From Cyanobium sp. N.Huapi 1H5 (GTDB lineage Bacteria > Cyanobacteriota > Cyanobacteriia > PCC-6307 > Cyanobiaceae): a stretch of DNA of 64,000 bases. Position numbers and translations under genes: made by a program. Position 1 is the first letter of the stretch. Every line of letters begins with the position of its first letter. The notes beneath the pieces are model-generated. The model was not told the origin of the DNA. It searched no databases and saw only the letters and a program-made list of their open reading frames with translations. Of the stretch, positions 62,611 through 64,000 are shown in pieces. The stretch covers positions 124,001 through 188,000 of the forward strand of contig NZ_JAGQBH010000004.1 in the NCBI RefSeq assembly GCF_024345535.1. The letters run 5' to 3'.

Positions 62611-62997
62611 TCAACCGAGAGGGGAACCCATCACCAGCAGCACAAAGGCGAAGACACCGATGAGGGTGAGGGCCATCGCCGTGATGGTGCTGATCGAACG
62701 CTGATCGGTATAGAGAAAGTCGTCACGCCGGATCAGCTTGAGCGTGCGCAGGTGCTGGCGGGTCGCCGCGGCCATCGCCAGGATGCCGACGAGCACGAAA
62801 CCGATGGACACCAGGCGCACGCTCAGCCCGGCGTGGTCGCTGCCCTGGAAGCGGCTGCCGTTGATGGCGCCGATGATCTTGTCGAGGCCGAAGCCGAAGC
62901 TGATCAGTGAGAGGCAGGTGCGGATCCAGGCCATCAGCGTGCGCTCAGCCGCCGCCCGGTTGCGCTCCTTCGCCAGTTCGTTGTTGAGGTTGGCCAT
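62611..62997 (-). CDS. DUF202 (YidH-type) membrane protein
   Basis: A 128-residue protein with three membrane helices. The N-terminus NELAKERNRAAAERTLMAWIRTCLSLISFGFG is typical, with NRAAAERTLMAWIRT as the family signature. Function is unknown; the fold occurs also in eukaryotic VTC polyphosphate polymerases as their membrane anchor. It lies between DUF1622 and the BASS transporter on one strand, with gaps of 0-6 nt. Confidence 0.88.
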   Translation of the reverse strand: MANLNNELAKERNRAAAERTLMAWIRTCLSLISFGFGLDKIIGAINGSRFQGSDHAGLSVRLVSIGFVLVGILAMAAATRQHLRTLKLIRRDDFLYTDQRSISTITAMALTLIGVFAFVLLVMGSPLG

Positions 62998-63420
62998 CTA
63001 GGGGGAGAGGGGCTCGGGGGTGGAACTCTGCTGACGCTGCTGGCGCTGGGCCTCCTCGAACTTCATCTCCAGCTCCACCTCCCGGCCGAGGAAGACGTTG
63101 AGGAAGGTGCGGATCACGGCGATGACACCCAGCTGGATCAGGTTCTGGTTGGAGGGGGCCGTCGTGGTGGCGACGATATCGGCGGCCAGCTGGAACTCCA
63201 GGGCCATCGACAGCCAGCTGCCGAAAGTGAGGCGGAGGCTGTTGAAGCGCCGGCTGACGGGTTCGCGGCGGTGGCGGCCGGGGCCCAGCCTCTGGCGCAC
63301 GGCCTGGAGCAGGGTGGCCGCGAACCCCAGCGCCACGCACACCAGCGACACGCCTTCGAGCACGAAGCGCAGGCCGACGGCGAACCGCTCGAGCCACTCC
63401 ACCAGGGGAAACTCCGCCAT
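62998..63420 (-). CDS. DUF1622 membrane protein
   Basis: A 140-residue membrane protein with three helices. SVVC-like LEGVSLVCVALGFAATLLQAV, FGSWLSMALEFQLAADIVATT and LGVIAVIRTFLNVFLGREVE are typical of DUF1622, in particular the ALEFQLAADI segment. The function is unknown. It ends with a TAG directly before the DUF202 start codon and begins 3 nt after the end of the formylglycine-generating enzyme gene. Confidence 0.87.
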   Translation of the reverse strand: MAEFPLVEWLERFAVGLRFVLEGVSLVCVALGFAATLLQAVRQRLGPGRHRREPVSRRFNSLRLTFGSWLSMALEFQLAADIVATTTAPSNQNLIQLGVIAVIRTFLNVFLGREVELEMKFEEAQRQQRQQSSTPEPLSP

Positions 63421-63423
63421 GGA

Positions 63424-64000
63424 TCAGCCCCTCACGATGCAGCGGAAGCCCATGTGGCAGGTGGAGGTGTCGATCCCCTGGGCCATGCGGGCGGCGGGCC
63501 GGTAGCGGCAGCAGTAGCTGGGGGCGCACAGAAAGGACCCGCCCTTCACCACCTTGCGCGGCTGGTTCCCGTGCTGGGAGCCCGGATCGATGCTGGCCTG
63601 CCGGCAACACCCTTCGGGTTGGACGCCCGTGGCGGCGTGGTCGCCGTACCAGTCGTCGGTCCACTCCCAGACGTTGCCGATCATGTCGAGCAGGCCGTAG
63701 CCGTTCGGCGGGAAGGCCCCCACCGGCGAGGTGCGCTCCCAGCCGTCCAGCAGGCTGTTGTGGTGGGGGAAGTCCCCCTGGAAGGTGTTGGCCATGGGCC
63801 GGCCGCCGGGGTGCAGCTCGTCCCCCCAGGCGAACTCACCCGCCTCGCGGCCGCCGCGGGCGGCCCGTTCCCACTCGGCCTCGCCGGGCAGCTGCTTGCC
63901 GGCCCAGGCGGCGTAGGCCGCCGCGTCCCCATGGGCCACATGCACCACGGGATGGTGCTCCCGCGTTCGGATGGAGCTGCCGGGTCCTTCGGGGTGGCGC
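63424..64000 (-). CDS. Formylglycine-generating enzyme (SUMF1 family), C-terminal part
   Basis: The C-terminal 191 residues of an FGE-type protein; the N-terminus is beyond the window end. It would oxidise a Cys or Ser of a sulfatase to formylglycine. VHVAHGDAAAYAAWAGKQLP is the family start of this domain, MIGNVWEWTDDWYG the centre, and KGGSFLCAPSYCCRYRPAAR, with GFRCI at the end, the active site. Both catalytic cysteines of the SFLC-x4-C pattern are present, unlike in many SUMF1-like sensors or non-enzymatic members. It is first of the four-gene run with DUF1622, DUF202 and BASS genes. No sulfatase is in the window. Confidence 0.9.
   Translation of the reverse strand, partial: RHPEGPGSSIRTREHHPVVHVAHGDAAAYAAWAGKQLPGEAEWERAARGGREAGEFAWGDELHPGGRPMANTFQGDFPHHNSLLDGWERTSPVGAFPPNGYGLLDMIGNVWEWTDDWYGDHAATGVQPEGCCRQASIDPGSQHGNQPRKVVKGGSFLCAPSYCCRYRPAARMAQGIDTSTCHMGFRCIVRG

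Overview
The window looks like chromosome of a high-GC picocyanobacterium of the Cyanobium/Synechococcus group. The reasons are the gene run rpmH-rnpA-PH domain-yidC-DUF177-ycf46-like, a ClpR/ClpP pair, DUF2808 and DUF4359 proteins, a lumenal-type pentapeptide protein, very GC-rich codon use, and repeated GCGATCGC (HIP1) octamers, for example near 3605, 7841, 8216 and 22210. Almost all of it is dense housekeeping DNA. Most neighbours overlap by 1-14 nt and I see no transposase, prophage or CRISPR array.

Layout. 1-2.6 kb (minus): a transporter and two glycosyltransferases. 2.7-8.9 kb (plus): sppA, aroH, DUF2808, then rpmH-rnpA-PH-yidC-DUF177-AAA ATPase. 9-11.8 kb (plus): a small membrane protein, an exported GDSL hydrolase with a possible sorting tail, and a class V aminotransferase. 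11.9-15.9 kb (minus): MscS channel, aquaporin, murE, glutaredoxin-like protein, yidD. 15.9-19.6 kb (plus): rpsD with a clear terminator, a sulfotransferase-like gene, an MFS transporter and a methyltransferase. 19.6-27.15 kb (minus): a complete seven-gene V/A-type ATPase operon. 27.15-28.4 kb: a regulatory gap holding five tandem 11-bp direct repeats, then ppk2 on the other strand. 28.4-32 kb (minus): tRNA-Leu, a small protein, an RNA methyltransferase, lpdA and trpC. 32-36.7 kb (plus): murA, tRNA-Leu, argD, folC and a pentapeptide protein. 36.7-42.1 kb (minus): FAD oxidase, amidohydrolase, DUF4359, DgcN-like and dipeptide-epimerase-like enzymes, with tRNA-His opposed. 42.2-55.4 kb: miaB, ddl, ftsQ, ftsZ, SRP RNA, panB, hemW, PIN-TRAM protein, clpR, clpP, ilvC, MFS protein, cbiB. 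55.4-64 kb: polysaccharide glycosyltransferases, tRNA-Ser, comEC, a second MscS channel, a BASS-type transporter, DUF202, DUF1622 and a formylglycine-generating enzyme cut by the window end.

The most unusual element is the V/A-type ATPase. Such enzymes are rare in cyanobacteria, which use an F-type synthase. It has the bacterial minimal set (A, B, D, E, I, K plus a DUF2764 protein, with no F or G/H gene). As I recall the family, its gene order B-D-I-K-E-DUF2764-A is a circular permutation of the E-DUF2764-A-B-D-I-K order of chlamydiae and relatives. It is divergent from a polyphosphate kinase 2 gene, and the shared gap carries an 11-bp repeat array typical of OmpR/PhoB-family operators. An ion pump and a polyphosphate enzyme may therefore share control. 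The array and gene order are seen in the sequence; the joint regulation is inference.

Other points of note are a probable CTG start in an RNA methyltransferase, tRNA genes spliced tightly into protein operons, a beta-sandwich-like insertion in YidC, and a D-glutamate-type gene pair.
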